Source: Asaia prunellae JCM 25354 (GTDB lineage: Bacteria; Pseudomonadota; Alphaproteobacteria; Acetobacterales; Acetobacteraceae). From it: a stretch of DNA of 64,000 nt. Positions within the stretch are counted from its first letter, which is position 1, and each line of letters opens with the position of its first letter. The notes beneath the pieces are model-generated. The model was not told the DNA's origin. It saw nothing but the letters and a program-made list of their open reading frames with translations, and did no database searches. A program made the position numbers and the translations under genes. Shown here piece by piece: positions 21,336 through 35,576 of the stretch. The stretch covers positions 47,037 through 111,036 of the forward strand of contig NZ_BAJV01000013.1 of assembly GCF_000613885.1 (NCBI RefSeq). The letters run 5' to 3'.

Positions 21336-22244
21336 TCATCTCATCTGCCCTCTGCCGGTATCGTCAAGCGCCGTAACTGGCCATGGTGCCCATTCGCCCC
21401 TGAAAGGTCTCACGCGATCGGCTTGGGCCAATGCAGCCACAAAGGCTGAAATCCGGCGTGACCTGCCAGGAAGATCGATAATCATCACGGGAACATCGGT
21501 GGCCGAAGCTTCGGAGATCATCGAAACGCTGTCGGTCGTCACAGCTATCGCATCCGCACAGGCGAGCAGCCCGTGATAGGGGTTTTCCCCCTCCCCGTCC
21601 CATATTCGGACCGGACAGGATGCAAGGCGATCTTTGAGTGTCTGCAAAGCCCCGGGGTCAGTACGCCGGGATGGTGTCATGGCAACAGAGACCGGAGCAT
21701 TGTTCATGATCGCAATCAGCTGTGCCGCCAGTATTTCCGCCTCTCGAACCCCGAAGCTGAAACGACCATTGGCTCCGCCGATCAGCACGCTAAGCAGGGC
21801 CTTGCCCGGCACTGAGAGACGGGCCTGCCATTGCATTCGGGCCAGATCGAGCTTCGATCTAGTCACACCATGGAGGGCCGTACGGAGCGATATGATATTA
21901 TCTCCCGAGATGAAGTCATGCACATTAGCTATGATCAGATCAAAACGGTCGGCTGCCATGCGCGGATTCTGGATCTGGACGAGCCTGAGGCCCGTCTTCT
22001 TTCGCAGTGCCGCAGCGACAGCGCCACCAGTGCCTCCCACACTCACTAGCATATCGGTGCCAGAAGGCAGCATGATCGGCGACGTGGCCCGGAGGGGATC
22101 AGGGCAGAACCGTGTGGGAATACGCCGCCAGACCCCTTCGATCCGAACAGGATGAAAGTGCCAGTCAAGTCCGGCACGTTCGACCAGACCGCTCGCCTGG
22201 GCGCGCATTCCGGCAAAATCTTCAGCAATGATGGCTACACTCAT
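21336..22244 (-). CDS. ELM1-family (mitochondrial fission ELM1-like) protein
   Basis: A 302-residue protein of the ELM1/DUF1022 family, named after a plant mitochondrial fission factor; its biochemical role in bacteria is not established. Visible family hallmarks are SVGGTGGAVAAALRKKTGLR with VQIQNPR, VSVLIGGANGRFSF and the C-terminal ITDSVSMISEA-type motif (here VTTDSVSMISEASATDVPVM). The two-domain Rossmann pattern resembles GT-B glycosyltransferases. It is divergent from the helicase (45-base gap) and heads an operon with the unknown gene downstream. Confidence 0.8.
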   Translation of the reverse strand: MSVAIIAEDFAGMRAQASGLVERAGLDWHFHPVRIEGVWRRIPTRFCPDPLRATSPIMLPSGTDMLVSVGGTGGAVAAALRKKTGLRLVQIQNPRMAADRFDLIIANVHDFISGDNIISLRTALHGVTRSKLDLARMQWQARLSVPGKALLSVLIGGANGRFSFGVREAEILAAQLIAIMNNAPVSVAMTPSRRTDPGALQTLKDRLASCPVRIWDGEGENPYHGLLACADAIAVTTDSVSMISEASATDVPVMIIDLPGRSRRISAFVAALAQADRVRPFRGEWAPWPVTALDDTGRGQMR

Positions 22245-22289
22245 AACTGAACAATTCCTTCACTCGCAGAACTTTGGCAAGAAGCAGCC

Positions 22290-23413
<1,124 letters not shown>

Positions 23414-23462
23414 GCGGATCGGGCCTTGAGATTTGTCATAACAGGGGTCTAAACTCCTCGTT

Positions 23463-24637
23463 ATGATCCTTTCCAAGGCCGAACAGATGGATACCGTCGC
23501 GATACTGGAGAAACTCGTTTCGTTCGATACAACAAGCCGCAACGCAAATGTGGCGCTGGTCGAGTGGATCGAGTCCTGGCTTGATATGCATGGCGTATCC
23601 CACACACGCAGTCATGGTCCCGAAGACGGCAAGTGAACCTGCACGCCATTCTCGGGCCACAGGAAAGAGGTGGACTGGCTTTGTCTGGCCACATGGATTG
23701 TGTCCCCGTTGAAGGACAGGAGTGGTCACGTAATCCTTTCACCCTGACCGAGTTCAATGGGAAGCTGTATGCTCGTGGTGCTGCCGATATGAAAGGTTTT
23801 GTCGCGGCAATGCTGGCGGCCATTCCTTCTGTCAAGGCACAGACGCTGCAAAAGCCGCTGCACCTCTTTTTCACCTTTGATGAGGAAATTACCTGCAATG
23901 GGGCACGCTATCTGATCGAGGATGTAAAATCGCGTCAGCTGATGCCCGATATGTGCGTTATCGGTGAACCAACGCAGCTCTCTCCGGTCATAGCCCATAA
24001 GGGGCGGTTCACCATCCGTGTCGATATCAGGGGGCGGCCCGCGCATTCATCGCAACCTGCGCTTGGCGCCAATGCGCTGCATGCCATGGGCCGCGCTATT
24101 TCTGCTCTTGCAGACATGGCTGACGAATTCGAACGCAAAGGTCCTTATGTCAGCGGTTTTCAGCCAGAACATACAACTCTTCAGGTTGGACTGGCTCAAG
24201 GGGGCAGCATTCTCAACATCGTACCGGAGCAGGCAAGTTTCGAGGTGGAATGGCGTGCTGTCCCGGGCGAGAACAACGAGACCATTTTTGCAGGTATACG
24301 CCACCGCCTCGCCCCTATTGATGAGGCATTGCGTGCATCAGGAGCAGAATGCGGCCTGAGCTACTCAGCACTTGTCGATCTTCCTCCCCTCGCCCTTGAT
24401 GCGCAATCGCCACTCGTTTCCCTGCTCCAGCAGATTACCGGCAAGAACAGCTCGGGCTATGTTTCCTACGGTACAGAGGCCGGAATCTATCAACAGGCTG
24501 GACTGCCGACGATCGTTTGCGGTCCAGGTGATATTGCCCAGGCTCATAAGCCGGATGAGTGGATCGAACGCGACCAGCTGGAACGCTGCGATACCATGAT
24601 CAAACGTCTTATCCGTCAGGTGTGCCTTGCCTCATGA
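23463..24637 (+). CDS. argE: ArgE-like acetylornithine deacetylase (M20), frameshifted
   Basis: M20-family zinc peptidase/deacylase resembling acetylornithine deacetylase, which frees ornithine in arginine synthesis. The start at 23463 gives MILSKAEQMDTVAILEKLVS with the usual SFDTTSRN. The frame stops at about 23632 (DGK) and continues one base off as NLHAILGPQERGGLALSGHM. Added G at AAGTG restores it. Metal ligands are visible: SGHMDCVP, RGAADMKG, FDEEITCNGA and the C-terminal CGPGDIAQAHKPDEW. Total about 392 residues. Its TGA overlaps the ATG of the aspartoacylase-family gene (ATGA), so they are translationally coupled. Confidence 0.82.
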
Positions 24638-25662
24638 GCTGTGGGGCTTCACCACGCGATCATCACCCGATACGCAAGAAACGACAGCGTCTATCGCCTG
24701 TTCTTGCCTCACCCCGCCGTTTACCTGATTTTCCTGTTTTTATCGACCCTCCCGATCTCACTCCATGGGAGAATGGCAATAACGGTATTGCCGGGGTTAT
24801 CGAACGCGATAGCGGTCGGCCGGGGCCGGAAATTACGGTTGTATCACTGATCCACGGGAATGAGTTCGCAGGTGCCTTGGCCATGGACCGGCTTCTGCGG
24901 GAAGATATTCGTCCAATTTGCGGCGTGATGCGATTTGTATTCGCCAACATAAACGCCTTCAGGCATTTTCAGCCGAATAATCCGACAGCGTCACGTTTTA
25001 TCAGCGAAGACCTTAACCGGGTCTGGTCAGCAGACCGTCTCCATCAGCCATCCGGTTCCAGCGAGATGGAACGCGCTCTGGAACTGTTGCCGATCATCCA
25101 GCGTACCGACCTGCTGCTCGATCTGCACTCCATGCTATGGGATTCGACGCCGCTTTATATCTCGCCTTCAACCAGAAGCAGCATTGCGCTCGCAGAGATG
25201 CTCTCCTCACGTGAGGACACACAATTCCTGACTCTGACCGATTTGGGACATATGGGAGGATCGCGACTGATCGAACATGAACGTTTCATCAGTCCTGGCA
25301 AAAGCCGGGGAAGCGTTCTTCTTGAAGCAGGACAGCACTGGCAGCAGGAAACAGTCGAGACCAGCATCAGAGTGATCAGGCTGTTTGTTGAAAAAGCAGC
25401 CCATCTCTATTTCGATACCTCACGAGCAGAGCATGGCCTGACCTGTCATGCCACAGTGACAGACAATATTGTTGCGCGCAGTGCCAGCTTTGCCTTCACC
25501 AGACCGTACAAGGGAGGACATATTATCGAATCAGCCGGTACCGTCATCGCCACGGATGGCGATGACGAAATCTTTACGCCTTACGATCACTGCGTTCTCA
25601 TCATGCCCAATCTCTGCGTCAGACGGGGTCAGCTCGCCGTGCGTCTGGCACGGCGTCTGTAA
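24634..25662 (+). CDS. Succinylglutamate desuccinylase/aspartoacylase family hydrolase
   Basis: Zinc-dependent amidohydrolase of the AstE/ASPA family (M14-like fold), about 342 residues from the ATG at 24634. Zinc ligands are visible in VSLIHGNEFAG (H..E) and LLLDLHSM (H), with RFISEDLNRVWS between them. The earlier in-frame start at 24559 lies within the deacetylase gene and is not needed. Coupling with an ArgE-like deacetylase suggests joint use of N-acylated amino acids, but the substrate is not shown by the sequence. Confidence 0.8.
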   Translation: MSCGASPRDHHPIRKKRQRLSPVLASPRRLPDFPVFIDPPDLTPWENGNNGIAGVIERDSGRPGPEITVVSLIHGNEFAGALAMDRLLREDIRPICGVMRFVFANINAFRHFQPNNPTASRFISEDLNRVWSADRLHQPSGSSEMERALELLPIIQRTDLLLDLHSMLWDSTPLYISPSTRSSIALAEMLSSREDTQFLTLTDLGHMGGSRLIEHERFISPGKSRGSVLLEAGQHWQQETVETSIRVIRLFVEKAAHLYFDTSRAEHGLTCHATVTDNIVARSASFAFTRPYKGGHIIESAGTVIATDGDDEIFTPYDHCVLIMPNLCVRRGQLAVRLARRL

Positions 25663-25690
25663 GAAGAACGCCTGTGATTTACCCTGTTTT

Positions 25691-26998
25691 TCAGGCGCCC
25701 GGATAGGCGACATCATAGATCGGAAAACGACGGCAGAGTGTCTTGACCTCTTCGTGCACGCGTTCTTCGACTGCATCCTGCTGATCCGTACCGAATGCAC
25801 TCAGAACCTCATCGATCATGCGCGCAATCGTACGGAATTCTTCCTTGCCAAAGCCACGTGACGTCGCTGCCGGGCTGCCGAGACGAATACCGGAAGTAAC
25901 GAAAGGCTTCTCGGGATCAAAGGGAATGGCATTCTTGTTGGCGGTGATACCGGCCCGTTCGAGAGCCGCTTCGGCAATCTTGCCGGTAACCTTTTTCGGA
26001 CGCAGATCGACGAGTACGAGATGGCAATCGGTACCGCCGGTCACAATGTCGAAACCACGGGCAACGAGTTCTTCAGCCAGAACGCGCGCATTTTCTGCAA
26101 CGGCTGTCTGGTAGGCCCTGAATTTTTCTCCCTGAGCTTCGCCAAAGGCAACAGCCTTTCCTGCAATGACATGCATGAGCGGACCACCCTGAAGACCAGG
26201 GAACACAGCCGAGTTTACTTTCCTGGCAATGTCCGGATCATTGGTCAGTACAATTCCGCCGCGTGGGCCGCGCAGGGTTTTGTGGGTGGTGCTGGTCACG
26301 ATATGGGCGTGAGGCACAGGACTCGGAAACAGACCTGCAGCAACCAGTCCGGCAAAATGGGCCATATCGACCATGAGATAGGCCCCAACCTCGTCAGCGA
26401 TGCGACGGAAGCGCGCAAAGTCGATATGACGTGGATAGGCAGAGCCACCGGCAACGATGATCGTCGGTTTATGCTCGCGTGCAAGACGCTCCATTTCCTC
26501 ATAATCCAGTGTGCCATCCTCAGCGCGCACACCGTATTGAACAGCATTGAACCATTTGCCCGAATAGTTCGGAGCTGCGCCATGAGTCAGATGACCACCA
26601 GCAGCAAGGCTCATACCGAGCACGGTATCACCCGGCTTGCCAAGCGCCATGAAGGCGGCCTGATTGGCGTTTGCGCCTGAATGCGGCTGTACATTGGCAA
26701 ACTCGACACCAAACAGTGCCTTGATGCGCTCAATCGCAAGATTTTCGACACGGTCCACATCGACGCAGCCGCCATAATAGCGCTTGCCCGGCAGGCCTTC
26801 AGCATATTTGTTGGTCAGGACCGAGCCCTGAGCTTCGAGTACGGCGAAAGACGTGATGTTTTCGGACGCGATCAGTTCAATCCCGTCCTGCTGACGTATC
26901 AGCTCTGCATTGAGGATTGCTGCAACCTCGGGATCGGCCTCGTTCAGACCGCGATGAAAGAAATTGTGCTGGGCAGACATGTTCTCGCGAATTGACAT
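25691..26998 (-). CDS. glyA: Serine hydroxymethyltransferase
   Basis: Cytoplasmic PLP enzyme interconverting serine and glycine with tetrahydrofolate, supplying one-carbon units. The 435-residue sequence is complete: [36 protein letters not shown], and the PLP lysine motif [15 protein letters not shown]. It is convergent with the aspartoacylase-family gene (29-base gap) and divergent from the amino-acid permease (124-base gap). I looked for a glycine riboswitch in its leader and saw none. Confidence 0.97.
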   Translation of the reverse strand: MSIRENMSAQHNFFHRGLNEADPEVAAILNAELIRQQDGIELIASENITSFAVLEAQGSVLTNKYAEGLPGKRYYGGCVDVDRVENLAIERIKALFGVEFANVQPHSGANANQAAFMALGKPGDTVLGMSLAAGGHLTHGAAPNYSGKWFNAVQYGVRAEDGTLDYEEMERLAREHKPTIIVAGGSAYPRHIDFARFRRIADEVGAYLMVDMAHFAGLVAAGLFPSPVPHAHIVTSTTHKTLRGPRGGIVLTNDPDIARKVNSAVFPGLQGGPLMHVIAGKAVAFGEAQGEKFRAYQTAVAENARVLAEELVARGFDIVTGGTDCHLVLVDLRPKKVTGKIAEAALERAGITANKNAIPFDPEKPFVTSGIRLGSPAATSRGFGKEEFRTIARMIDEVLSAFGTDQQDAVEERVHEEVKTLCRRFPIYDVAYPGA

Positions 26999-27122
26999 TC
27001 TTTTCTCTCCCAGAGGGGGCGCGCGGACGCATAAAATGGCGTATCACGAACGCCAATATCCCAGATTTCCCCCCACCGCCAACCCGTTTAGCACGGATAA
27101 CCCCGTTTTAGAGGAAGACTGA

Positions 27123-29952
<2,830 letters not shown>

Positions 29953-30057
29953 ATGCTTCAGAAAACGCGGGATTTCTCCTCGTTTCCGGAAGACCGGCAA
30001 CGAGTGAGACAGGAAGAAAATTTCTCTCCCCCCCAAGAACCAGGGAGGCGCTTTTGA

Positions 30058-30366
30058 TCAGCCGTGGCGACGAACGTGATGAGCCTTGCTGCTGACAGGA
30101 GCCTTTGCATGGTACACGACTGTATGAACCAGAGAATGACGTGAGGGCATAGCTGCATGATGGGCAGCAGCCTGATGGATTGTGACGCTGCGATGCGTAT
30201 GGCTTGCTGCCGGACGATGATAAACAGGCGTAGCGGTCAGGGCATCAAGGGTAAGCTTTGAGGCTTCCCAGTCGGTGATCTCTCTCGCACTTGCACTGTG
30301 TGAAGCAAAGGAGGCTCCAGCAGCAACGACAGAAGTAACGAGCTTGAGAACCGAAAGACGCCGCAT
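30058..30366 (-). CDS. Small secreted histidine-rich protein
   Basis: A 102-residue protein with a signal peptide (MRRLSVLKLVTSVVAAGASF, cleavage near SASA-RE). The mature part is short, basic and histidine rich, with twelve His in about 75 residues (SHTHRSVTIHQAAAHHAA; SSKAHHVRRHG). I do not recognise a family. Histidine density suggests metal or heme binding in the periplasm, which is inference only. It is flanked by a 12-base inverted repeat (AACGCGGGATTT at 29964, AAATCCCGCGTT at 30453). Confidence 0.55.
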   Translation of the reverse strand: MRRLSVLKLVTSVVAAGASFASHSASAREITDWEASKLTLDALTATPVYHRPAASHTHRSVTIHQAAAHHAAMPSRHSLVHTVVYHAKAPVSSKAHHVRRHG

Positions 30367-30532
30367 TTTTTATTCCCTCTGGATGTTCCGAGGGAGGTTA
30401 GGCAGGAGACACGCACCGCAACAAGAGGCCTAAAGCAGATTTTTTCAGTCGAAAATCCCGCGTTGCAATCCTGCCACAGTTTAGGTCAAAACGATGGCAG
30501 AACGCATTATTTATGGCGCGATTAAGGCAGAA

Positions 30533-30868
30533 TCAGGCCACTTTTTTGGTGATATTCTTCTCTTCGAAGAGAGACTCCAGTTCACCGCTCTGGAACATGT
30601 CAGTTACAATATCGCAACCGCCAATAAACTCGCCCTTGACATAAAGCTGCGGCACTGTCGGCCACTGGGAAAAATCCTTGATACCCTGACGGATTTCGGG
30701 GCTGGCCAGAACATTGGCTGTTTCGAAATCAACGCCCATATGGCCGAGGATCTGAACAACTCGAGCCGAAAAACCGCATTGCGGGAACAGCTTGTCACCC
30801 TTCATGAAAAGCATGACAGGATTTGCATCAATAAGCTGCTGAATTTGCTGGAAAATGACTTCGGCCAT
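30533..30868 (-). CDS. grxD: Monothiol glutaredoxin (Grx4/CGFS type)
   Basis: A 111-residue monothiol glutaredoxin with the CGFS active site (FPQCGFSARVVQILGH). Such proteins carry and hand over [2Fe-2S] clusters, usually together with BolA. VPQLYVKGEFIGGCDIV is the glutathione-binding region. It follows bolA on the same strand, separated by a perfect palindrome. The sequence ends at a stop within 30533-30535. Confidence 0.95.
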   Translation of the reverse strand: MAEVIFQQIQQLIDANPVMLFMKGDKLFPQCGFSARVVQILGHMGVDFETANVLASPEIRQGIKDFSQWPTVPQLYVKGEFIGGCDIVTDMFQSGELESLFEEKNITKKVA

Positions 30869-30895
30869 GGTTCGCTCCTGTTCGCGAGAGTCGTA

Positions 30896-30926
30896 CTGGG
30901 TCTATAATGCTTGATTATAGACCCAG
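30896..30926 (-). promoter_or_regulatory. Perfect 13-bp palindrome before grxD
   Basis: CTGGGTCTATAAT (30896-30908), loop GCTTG, ATTATAGACCCAG (30914-30926): 13 perfect base pairs with a 5-base loop between bolA and grxD. No T run follows on the minus strand, so a plain terminator is not obvious. It may attenuate read-through from the purine operon or act as an operator for grxD. Confidence 0.6.
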
Positions 30927-30939
30927 CAAGTCTGGATTG

Positions 30940-31170
30940 TCAGGGAATTTGTGTCTTGAGAGCCAAAGCGTGAAGCTCTGTTCCCATACGCCCGCCAAAC
31001 GCGTCATAAACCAGCTTGTGCTGACGCACTCGTGGCAGCCCCGCAAAGGCGGTGCTGGTCACGGTTGCTGCGTAATGATCGCCGTCTCCGGCAAGGTCCT
31101 GTATCTCGATCACAGCATCAGGCAGGGCTGCCTTGATTGTGCGTTCGATTTCCTCTGCACTCATGGGCAT
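30940..31170 (-). CDS. bolA: BolA family protein
   Basis: A 76-residue BolA-like protein (MPMSAEEIERTIKAALPDAV; LPRVRQHKLVYDAFGGRMG), the usual partner of monothiol glutaredoxin in Fe-S cluster transfer. It starts three bases after the purL stop, so it is the tail of the purine operon, a grouping common in alphaproteobacteria. The conserved His in VRQHKLVY is present. Confidence 0.93.
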   Translation of the reverse strand: MPMSAEEIERTIKAALPDAVIEIQDLAGDGDHYAATVTSTAFAGLPRVRQHKLVYDAFGGRMGTELHALALKTQIP

Positions 31171-31173
31171 AAA

Positions 31174-33370
31174 TCAGCGCTCCATCAGCTTGGGGAAAAA
31201 TTCAGCATTCACTTCGCGCATACGTTCAGCTGAAAGCGACATACCATCCTTGAGTACCAGACTGGTACCACCGGTACGACCCAGATGACGCACAGGAACA
31301 TGCGCCTTTTCCGCCGCATCGATCAGGGCGGCAGCATGCTTCGTGGCGATCACGTAGCATGCCTGGTCCTCACCGAAGTAATAGGCATGGAGCTCGTCCC
31401 GTAATGCGGCTTGTCGAGATGGCAGCCAACTCCGCTCGCCATGACCATTTCGGCAACAGCCACAAGCAGGCCACCATCGGCAATGTCGTGGCAGGCCTCG
31501 ACACAGCCTTTCGCGATCATACTCCGCACAAAATCGCCGTTACGGCGCTCGGCATGGAGATCGACGATCGGAGGCGCACCCTCTTCACGATGGCAGATTT
31601 CGCGCAGCCAGAGTGACTGGCCGAGTTCACCGCGGATCTCACCAATCAGAACCAGCTCGGCATGGTCAGGCATACCAAGACCAATGGCCCTGGTTACGTC
31701 CTCGATCACACCGATCGCGCCTATTGCCGGAGTAGGCAGGATGGGCTGGCTCAGTCCGCTCGGATGGCTTGTCTGGTTGTAGAGTGACACATTCCCGCTC
31801 ACGACCGGGAAATCAAGCGCACGGCAGGCTTCACCCATGCCCTTGATAGCATCAGCGAACTGACCCATGATTTCCGGCTTCTCGGGATTGCCGAAATTCA
31901 GGTTATCCGTCACGGCCAGAGGCAGAGCTCCTGTTGCCGTGATGTTACGCCATGCTTCAGCGACTGCCTGCGCACCACCGGCACGCGGATCAGCCTGACA
32001 GTAACGTGGCGTACAATCTGTCGTCATGGCCAGACCGCGCTTCGTTCCCTCCACACGTACAATGGCCGCATCGGCAGCACCGGGACGACGCGCCGTCTGA
32101 CCACCGACACCACTGTCATACTGGTTCCATACCCAGGCGCGCGAGGCGAGATCGGGGCAACCCAGCAGAGTAAGCAGTGCATGTTCGATACCGGCCGGAT
32201 CAGCTACCGTACCGAGACGTGCCGGTGGTTCGGCATGGGTCATCGGGCGATGATAAAGCGGTGCCTCATCAGCCAGCGGTGCAAGAGGAATATCCGCCTC
32301 GACCTTGCCAGATGCTTGACCGTGATATGCGCCGTGTCGGTAAGCACGCCTACGATCGCGAAATCGAGGTCCCATTTCTCGAAAATGGCACGTGCCACAT
32401 CGGTACGGTCGGGCTTGAGCACCATGAGCATACGCTCCTGGCTCTCGGACAGCATCATTTCATAGGCGGTCATGCCGGTTTCGCGCTGCGGCACATGGTC
32501 GAGATCAAGCTCGATACCCACACCGCCCTTACCAGCCATTTCAACCGCTGACGAAGTCAGACCGGCAGCACCCATGTCCTGGATGGCCACGATCGCGTCG
32601 GTTGCCATCAGTTCGAGACAGGCCTCGATCAGCAGCTTCTCGGTGAACGGGTCACCTACCTGCACCGTCGGGCGCTTGGAGGCGGCATGTTCGTCGAATT
32701 CTGCCGAGGACATGGTGGCGCCATGAATGCCGTCACGACCGGTCTTGGAGCCGACATAGACCACCGGATTACCAATACCGGCAGCTGCGGAGAGAAAGAT
32801 CTTGTCCTGAGAGGCAATGCCAACCGTCATGGCATTGACCAGAGGGTTACCGTTATAAGCCGGATGGAAATTGATCTCACCACCGACCGTCGGCACGCCC
32901 ACGCAGTTACCGTAGCCGCCAATACCACGCACAACACCATCGATCACGCGCTGCGTAACGGGTAGCGACGGGTCGCCGAAGCGGAGTGCGTTCAGATTGG
33001 CGACCGGACGGGCCCCCATGGTGAACACATCACGCAGAATACCACCGACCCCGGTCGCTGCACCCTGATAGGGTTCGATGAAAGACGGATGGTTGTGGCT
33101 CTCCATCTTGAAGACAGCAGCAAGCCCGTCTCCGATATCAACCACACCGGCATTTTCGCCGGGACCGTGGATGACCCAGGGAGCCTTTGTCGGCAGCGTC
33201 TTGAGATGGACCCGTGACGATTTGTAGGAGCAATGCTCAGACCACATGACCGAAAAAATGCCAAGCTCGGTCAGGCTTGGCACACGGCCCATGATGTCGA
33301 GAACCTTCTGGTATTCCTCAGCGGAAAGACCGAAGCGCGCGGCGAGTTCAGCGTTGACGATCATGCTCAT
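31174..33370 (-). CDS. purL: FGAM synthase PurL, two frameshifts
   Basis: Phosphoribosylformylglycinamidine synthase II, the ATP- and glutamine-dependent fourth step of purine synthesis, small PurL type that works with PurQ and PurS. The first frame (from 33370) holds [20 protein letters not shown] and [20 protein letters not shown]. It shifts at about 32310-32318 ([16 protein letters not shown]) and again at about 31390 ([21 protein letters not shown]), ending KLMER at 31174. GG to GGG and CC to CCC repair the two sites, giving about 733 residues. Since a break here would cause purine auxotrophy, I favour consensus error. The start overlaps the purQ stop by four bases. Confidence 0.93.
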
Positions 33371-34071
33371 GCGACGAGACTCTTCACCAGACCCGAGAAC
33401 AGTGGCACGCCATCTGTTGCACCAAGGTCGGGATCAACCAGGTTTTCAGGGTGCGGCATCAGCCCGCAGACACGCTTATTGGCACTCAGAACACCGGCAA
33501 TGGAGCGCTGGCTGCCATTCGGGTTGCTGATACGGCTTTTTGCATCCAGCCCCCCCTTCGCGCAGACATAGCGAAAGGCCACGCGGCCCTCGCCCTCAAG
33601 ACGATCAAGTTCGTCTTCCGCTGCCGTGTAGTTGCCATCACCATGAGCAAGCGGTGCCCGAAAGACATCGCCCTTTGCCCAGTCACGGGTAAAAGCCGTG
33701 TCGTTGTTCTCAACGCGGAGATAGCCATCCTGCGAGAGGAAGCGCATACCCGCATTGCGCAAAAGCGCGCCGGGCAGAAGCTGCGCTTCGGTCAAAATCT
33801 GGAAGCCATTACAAACGCCCAGCACATAACCGCCACGTTCGGCGAAAGCGCGCACCTCGCGCAAAATCGGCGAATGAGCTCCCATGGCGCCTGAACGCAG
33901 ATAATCGCCAAAACTGAACCCGCCGGGAAGCACGATCAGATCGAGGTCAGGCAAAAACGTGTCGCGATGCCATAGCATGGTCGGCGCTTTGCCACTGACC
34001 AGACGCAGGGCCTGCTCCATATCGCGCTCACGGTTTGTACCCGGAAAGACGACAATACCGGCTTTCATCAT
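33367..34071 (-). CDS. purQ: FGAM synthase glutaminase subunit PurQ
   Basis: Class I glutamine amidotransferase that passes ammonia to PurL; 234 residues, intact. The nucleophile is in [14 protein letters not shown], and the start [18 protein letters not shown] is typical of PurQ. The C-terminal catalytic His lies in GLMPHPEN. It overlaps purL by four bases and the Rap1a-like gene by four bases, so the cluster is tightly coupled. Confidence 0.96.
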   Translation of the reverse strand: MMKAGIVVFPGTNRERDMEQALRLVSGKAPTMLWHRDTFLPDLDLIVLPGGFSFGDYLRSGAMGAHSPILREVRAFAERGGYVLGVCNGFQILTEAQLLPGALLRNAGMRFLSQDGYLRVENNDTAFTRDWAKGDVFRAPLAHGDGNYTAAEDELDRLEGEGRVAFRYVCAKGGLDAKSRISNPNGSQRSIAGVLSANKRVCGLMPHPENLVDPDLGATDGVPLFSGLVKSLVA

Positions 34072-34466
34072 TTACCCCCCTGCCCCGAGCATGGATAAGC
34101 TTCATGCAGCGCGGCAAAGACTGACTTGCCCACCGGGTATTTCAGAACATCCTGATGAGCTTTGAGCCAGGAGAGAACCTTGCCTCGCATGGCATCTGTC
34201 GTCTCGGCATCCGGAACACAGAAACCTGCCGTCGATGCTGCGTCGCCATTGCTTTTCGCATTCAGTGCGGAAAGCGCTCCAGAATCCGCCATGCCAGTGA
34301 TATAGGCATCACACACCGCCTTGCCCTGCGGCTTGGAGCAGATCTGACCGAAACGCCCCGCCTGCATGGAAGAGAGACGATGCTCATCGGCCTGCGCCAC
34401 ACCGGCAAACGCGCCCATAGGCAATGCAAGTGCCATTGCCGTCAGGAGGGCTTTTTTCGGGCTCAT
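34068..34466 (-). CDS. Rap1a/Tai-like secreted protein within pur operon
   Basis: A 132-residue secreted protein with a signal peptide ([21 protein letters not shown], cleavage near AQA-DE). The mature domain fits the Rap1a/Tai immunity-like pattern: a first Cys in [41 protein letters not shown] and a terminal EAYPCSG, i.e. paired cysteines for disulfides. In type VI systems such proteins neutralise peptidoglycan amidases, but no effector is nearby. It overlaps purS upstream and purQ downstream by four bases each, so it is co-transcribed with purine genes. What it does in this setting is unknown. Confidence 0.65.
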   Translation of the reverse strand: MSPKKALLTAMALALPMGAFAGVAQADEHRLSSMQAGRFGQICSKPQGKAVCDAYITGMADSGALSALNAKSNGDAASTAGFCVPDAETTDAMRGKVLSWLKAHQDVLKYPVGKSVFAALHEAYPCSGQGGK

Positions 34467-34705
34467 CCAACAACCTCGACTGCAAAATCCTCGATAACAA
34501 GATTTGCCAGCAATTCACGAGCCATAGCCTCGCCCTGTGAAAGAGCCGCTGCACGATCGTCTGTCGCCAGATCGAGTTCAATGGTCTTGCCGACGCGCAC
34601 TTCACCGACATTGGCAAAACCGAGCACATCGAGAGCATGGCCGATGGCCTTACCTTGGGGATCGAGCACGCCTTCCTTCAGCATGACATTGACGCGAATT
34701 TTCAT
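34463..34705 (-). CDS. purS: FGAM synthase subunit PurS
   Basis: The 80-residue PurS subunit that bridges PurL and Pur[21 protein letters not shown] and [14 protein letters not shown] are characteristic. Start and stop overlap purC and the Rap1a-like gene by four bases each. Confidence 0.95.
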   Translation of the reverse strand: MKIRVNVMLKEGVLDPQGKAIGHALDVLGFANVGEVRVGKTIELDLATDDRAAALSQGEAMARELLANLVIEDFAVEVVG

Positions 34706-35466
34706 TGCATGACCTCCGGTCCTTTAAGATCGCCATTCCCTGCTTCGGGCAGGATGCCCAGGCGGCGAGCCACTTCCTGATAGGCTTCCTCGACACGTCC
34801 CATATCCCGGCGGAAACGGTCCTTGTCGAGCTTCTCGCTCGTCTTGGTGTCCCACAGGCGACAGTTATCGGGAGAAATTTCATCGGCCAGAACGATGCGC
34901 ATCTCATCATTTTCCCACAGCCGGCCAAACTCGAGCTTGAAATCAACAAGCTGGATGCCAATACCCTGGAACATGCCTGTGAGAAAATCGTTGGTACGCA
35001 GCGCATAAGCGTTGATCTCGTCGAGATCCTGCGCATTGGCCCAACCGAAAGCCGTAACGTGCTCTTCCGATACCATCGGGTCGTTGAGCGCATCGTTCTT
35101 GTAGTAATATTCCAGGATCGAGCGCGGCAGACGCGTGCCTTCCGCAAGGCCAAGGCGCTTGGCGATCGAACCCGCAGCTACATTGCGCACCACCACTTCG
35201 AGCGGAATGATCTCGACTTCACGGATCAGCTGTTCACGCATGTTGAGGCGACGGACAAAATGGGTTGGAATACCGATTTCATGCAGGCGCAGCATGAGGT
35301 GTTCGCTGATACGATTGTTCAGCACGCCCTTGCCGGTGATGATGCCCTTCTTCACGCCGTTTCCGGCAGAAGCATCGTCCTTGAAATACTGAACGAGTGT
35401 CCCTGGTTCAGGTCCCTCGAACAGGATCTTGGCTTTTCCTTCATAGAGCTGACGACGGCGTGCCAT
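34702..35466 (-). CDS. purC: SAICAR synthase
   Basis: Joins aspartate to CAIR in purine synthesis; 254 residues, intact. Hallmarks are [45 protein letters not shown] and [13 protein letters not shown]. First gene of the purC-purS-Rap1a-purQ-purL-bolA-grxD transcript; a GGCG-rich hairpin (about 35492-35530) lies in its leader region and could be part of its control or the end of the upstream gene. Confidence 0.97.
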   Translation of the reverse strand: MARRRQLYEGKAKILFEGPEPGTLVQYFKDDASAGNGVKKGIITGKGVLNNRISEHLMLRLHEIGIPTHFVRRLNMREQLIREVEIIPLEVVVRNVAAGSIAKRLGLAEGTRLPRSILEYYYKNDALNDPMVSEEHVTAFGWANAQDLDEINAYALRTNDFLTGMFQGIGIQLVDFKLEFGRLWENDEMRIVLADEISPDNCRLWDTKTSEKLDKDRFRRDMGRVEEAYQEVARRLGILPEAGNGDLKGPEVMQ

Positions 35467-35550
35467 GACGATCTTTCAAAAAAGGTAAAACGGCGTTGCG
35501 ACGCATATAGCAGCGCAGCCCCGCCGTTCATACCCATGATCGATCCGATC

Positions 35551-35571
35551 TGCCTCCGCAAAAGGAGGCGG
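35551..35571 (-). terminator. Possible hairpin terminator of sugar transporter gene
   Basis: GCCTCC (35552-35557) and GGAGGC (35564-35569) form a six-pair stem with loop just after the MFS stop codon. There is no clear T run, so this is a weak call. Confidence 0.35.
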
Positions 35572-35576
35572 TTTGT

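Noticed and set aside
26021..26680. Long plus-strand open frame opposite glyA
   Set aside because: It is the mirror of a well-conserved enzyme gene, with no family resemblance; a chance frame.
26999..27122. Glycine riboswitch in the glyA/permease spacer
   Set aside because: The 124-base spacer is too short for two divergent leaders with aptamers and shows none of the conserved glycine motif.
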